Translations under genes and position numbers: made by a program
Source: CAYXVJ01 sp050309435
GTDB taxonomy: Bacteria; Bacillota; Clostridia; Saccharofermentanales; Fastidiosipilaceae
NCBI GenBank assembly: GCA_050309435.1
Contig: JBNRMJ010000024.1
Coordinates: 1 to 15,228 of the forward strand
Length of the DNA: 15,228 nucleotides
Direction of reading: 5' to 3'
Shown here: piece by piece, positions 14,448-15,228 of the stretch
Layout: each line of letters opens with the position of its first letter
How positions within the stretch are numbered: position 1 is the first letter of the stretch
The notes under the pieces: model-generated
The model's database searches: none
Told to the model about the DNA's origin: nothing
Seen by the model: the letters and a program-made list of their open reading frames with translations, nothing else

Positions 14448-14819
14448 TCACGGGTTGCCGAGCACATTGTAAATGCGCCGTAATTCACGAAGGGTGCGAT
14501 AGAGTCTGCTCTTGACCGTCGATAGAGGGAGATCCAGCTGATCCGCAACTTCTTGAAGCGTCAGCTCCAGATCGTAATGCAGATAGAAAATCTTCCTGAC
14601 AAGTTCCGCTTTGGTTTTGAGGTGCTTTCTGATCTTTCGTAGCAACTCCTCGGTCTCCAGGCGTTCGTCGATGACCGGTTCGCCTTGATCACTTAAATCG
14701 GTCCATTCGCCAAGATCAAAGACTTCGCCTTCGTCGTTTTCTCTCTCCAATGGCAAAGTACTTGTTCTGGCCTTATGCGCATAATATTCGGCCAGTTTCT
14801 GCCGTGCGATATGGATCAC
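14448..14819 (-). CDS. Sigma-70 family factor, 3' part (region 4) of a frameshifted gene
   Basis: This 123-codon frame carries the end of region 2 (VIHIARQKLAEYYAHK) and sigma region 4 with the -35-binding helix-turn-helix at about 85-114 (LTLQEVADQLDLPLSTVKSRLYRTL). The GTG at 14819 has no ribosome site and follows on from the 5' part by a GTGA overlap. Adding one base to the A-run at 14827-14830 joins the two as ELRNKNAFVIHIARQ, the usual form for this family. On its own it cannot bind core polymerase in the normal way. Length of the joined protein would be about 199 residues, normal for an ECF-like sigma factor. Confidence 0.8.
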   Translation of the reverse strand: MIHIARQKLAEYYAHKARTSTLPLERENDEGEVFDLGEWTDLSDQGEPVIDERLETEELLRKIRKHLKTKAELVRKIFYLHYDLELTLQEVADQLDLPLSTVKSRLYRTLRELRRIYNVLGNP

Positions 14820-15046
14820 GAAAGCGTTTTATTCCGCAGCTCCAGCGCTCCCCGGGAACGATTCAGAGACCGGAAAACTTCCAGATATATTTCCTGAAAG
14901 TGATCCTTGACGTCATCAATTTGCTGCGCTCGACTACCGAGATAAATCAGCGTACGTCGATTCGTACGCGCGTACAGATCGTCAAAATGCTGTTCGACAG
15001 TCATGTCTGTTTGATCTTTTTCCTGTGGCCGGGCCATATCGGTCAT
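14816..15046 (-). CDS. Sigma-70 family factor, 5' part (region 2) of a frameshifted gene
   Basis: A 76-codon frame with sigma region 2: FDDLYARTNRRTLIYLGSRA followed by DDVKDHFQEIYLEVFRSL (44-61), the core-binding and -10-recognising helices. It breaks off in ELRNKTLS where the family continues into the next helix. A GGTAGG site lies about 8 bases before the ATG. The rest of the protein is in the adjoining frame (14819-14448). The break is a single missing base at a run of four As, so sequencing error, true mutation and programmed slippage are all possible. Confidence 0.8.
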   Translation of the reverse strand: MTDMARPQEKDQTDMTVEQHFDDLYARTNRRTLIYLGSRAQQIDDVKDHFQEIYLEVFRSLNRSRGALELRNKTLS

Positions 15047-15075
15047 GTATCATACCTACCCTTCACTACCTTAGC

Positions 15076-15100
15076 GGGAGGATCTGCCGAAATAGTTTCA
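15076..15100 (-). promoter_or_regulatory. Possible ECF-type promoter before the sigma gene
   Basis: On the minus strand TGAAAC (15100-15095) matches the -35 element used by many Firmicutes ECF factors. A CG-starting element (CGCT) follows after 18 bases, longer than the usual 16. ECF genes are often self-activated, which makes the site plausible. The fit of the -10 part is weak. Confidence 0.25.
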
Positions 15101-15115
15101 TCAAATCGGGTAGGA

Positions 15116-15138
15116 TCCCGGTCATTAATTGACCGGGA
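15116..15138 (-). ncRNA. Group II intron domain VI hairpin
   Basis: TCCCGGTCA and TGACCGGGA form a perfect 9 bp stem around a 5-base AT loop, starting 9 bases after domain V. The branch-point adenosine cannot be assigned with certainty. No T-run follows on the minus strand, which argues against a plain terminator. Confidence 0.6.
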
Positions 15139-15147
15139 GACCTCCCA

Positions 15148-15181
15148 CACCACCGTACGTACCGTTCGGTATACGGCGGTT
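15148..15181 (-). ncRNA. Group II intron domain V
   Basis: The 34-base hairpin has arms CCGCCGTATACC and GGT-(AC)-GTACGGTGG with a GAAC loop. It shows the two expected landmarks: a CGC catalytic triad at 15178-15176 (CGC is the form found in group IIC introns) and a two-base AC bulge on the 3' arm. Confidence 0.75.
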
Positions 15182-15228
15182 CCAAAGTTTACAGTTTCAC
15201 GAATTAGAATAGATTTCCATTAAACTGA

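Larger units (their letters stand above)
15105..15228 (-). mobile_element. 3' end of a group II intron (group IIC-like), continuing past the window
   Basis: The minus strand from the window edge to about 15105 shows the last two domains of a group II intron: a domain V helix (15181-15148) and a domain VI hairpin (15138-15116), then CCTACCCGAT, close to the CCTACTCGAT ending I recall for group IIC introns. The 3' splice site is therefore near 15105, uncertain by a few bases. The maturase gene, if present, would lie beyond the window. Whether the intron is complete cannot be judged. Confidence 0.7.

Noticed and set aside
15110..15140. Perfect 9 bp hairpin considered as a plain terminator
   Set aside because: No T-run follows on the minus strand and it directly follows a textbook domain V, so domain VI is the better reading.
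14750..15223. A 157-codon plus-strand frame across the sigma gene and intron tail
   Set aside because: It runs antisense to the sigma factor and to the structured intron RNA, with no ribosome site and no protein-like pattern.

Overview
The window looks like a chromosomal segment of a Bacillota (Firmicutes) bacterium, most likely a gut-type member of the Clostridia. This rests on strong AGGAGG-type ribosome binding sites, mid-range base composition, and gene types common there: DeoR regulator, uronate enzymes, ABC-2 exporter, XRE regulator and a group II intron. The genus cannot be named from the sequence alone. No rRNA, tRNA or CRISPR array was seen, and no stretch over 300 bases lacks a gene.

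Left part (1-7300): a DeoR-type sugar regulator (144-893, +) sits behind a leader with repeated AGACA/TGTCT motifs. It converges on a minus-strand cluster that reads right to left: a DUF6930/DUF7309-like protein (7263-6145), a Gfo/Idh/MocA oxidoreductase (6036-5050), an AEC-family transporter coupled to it by a one-base overlap (5050-4088), fructuronate reductase UxuB (3993-2380), mannonate dehydratase UxuA (broken, 2331-1389) and a GNAT acetyltransferase (1318-905). UxuB and UxuA are consecutive steps of hexuronate breakdown (fructuronate to mannonate to 2-keto-3-deoxygluconate). The uxuA gene has lost about 48 codons near its start, with a frame change, so the pathway is probably impaired here unless this is an assembly error.

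Middle part (7355-11700): an ABC-2 exporter (ATPase 10235-9330 and permease 9337-8537, overlapping) is followed after 15 bases by an MFS transporter (8521-7355). Divergent from these is a sialidase-superfamily protein with five Asp boxes and no signal peptide (10384-11487). Behind it lies a non-coding stretch with three stem-loops, two of them in tandem 32-34 bp repeat units that each end in TTTTTCCCG.

Right part (11701-15228): an XRE-type DNA-binding protein carries six LAPF repeats of exactly 29 residues. It converges on tcdA (t6A37 dehydratase). Next come a membrane-anchored putative anti-sigma partner and an ECF-like sigma factor gene that is split by a one-base frameshift. Directly upstream of the sigma gene, the window ends in the 3' end (domains V and VI) of a group IIC-like intron on the same strand.

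The most notable points are the two broken genes, the intron tail abutting the sigma factor's presumed promoter, and the repeat-bearing XRE regulator. I saw no convincing new multi-gene defence or biosynthetic system.
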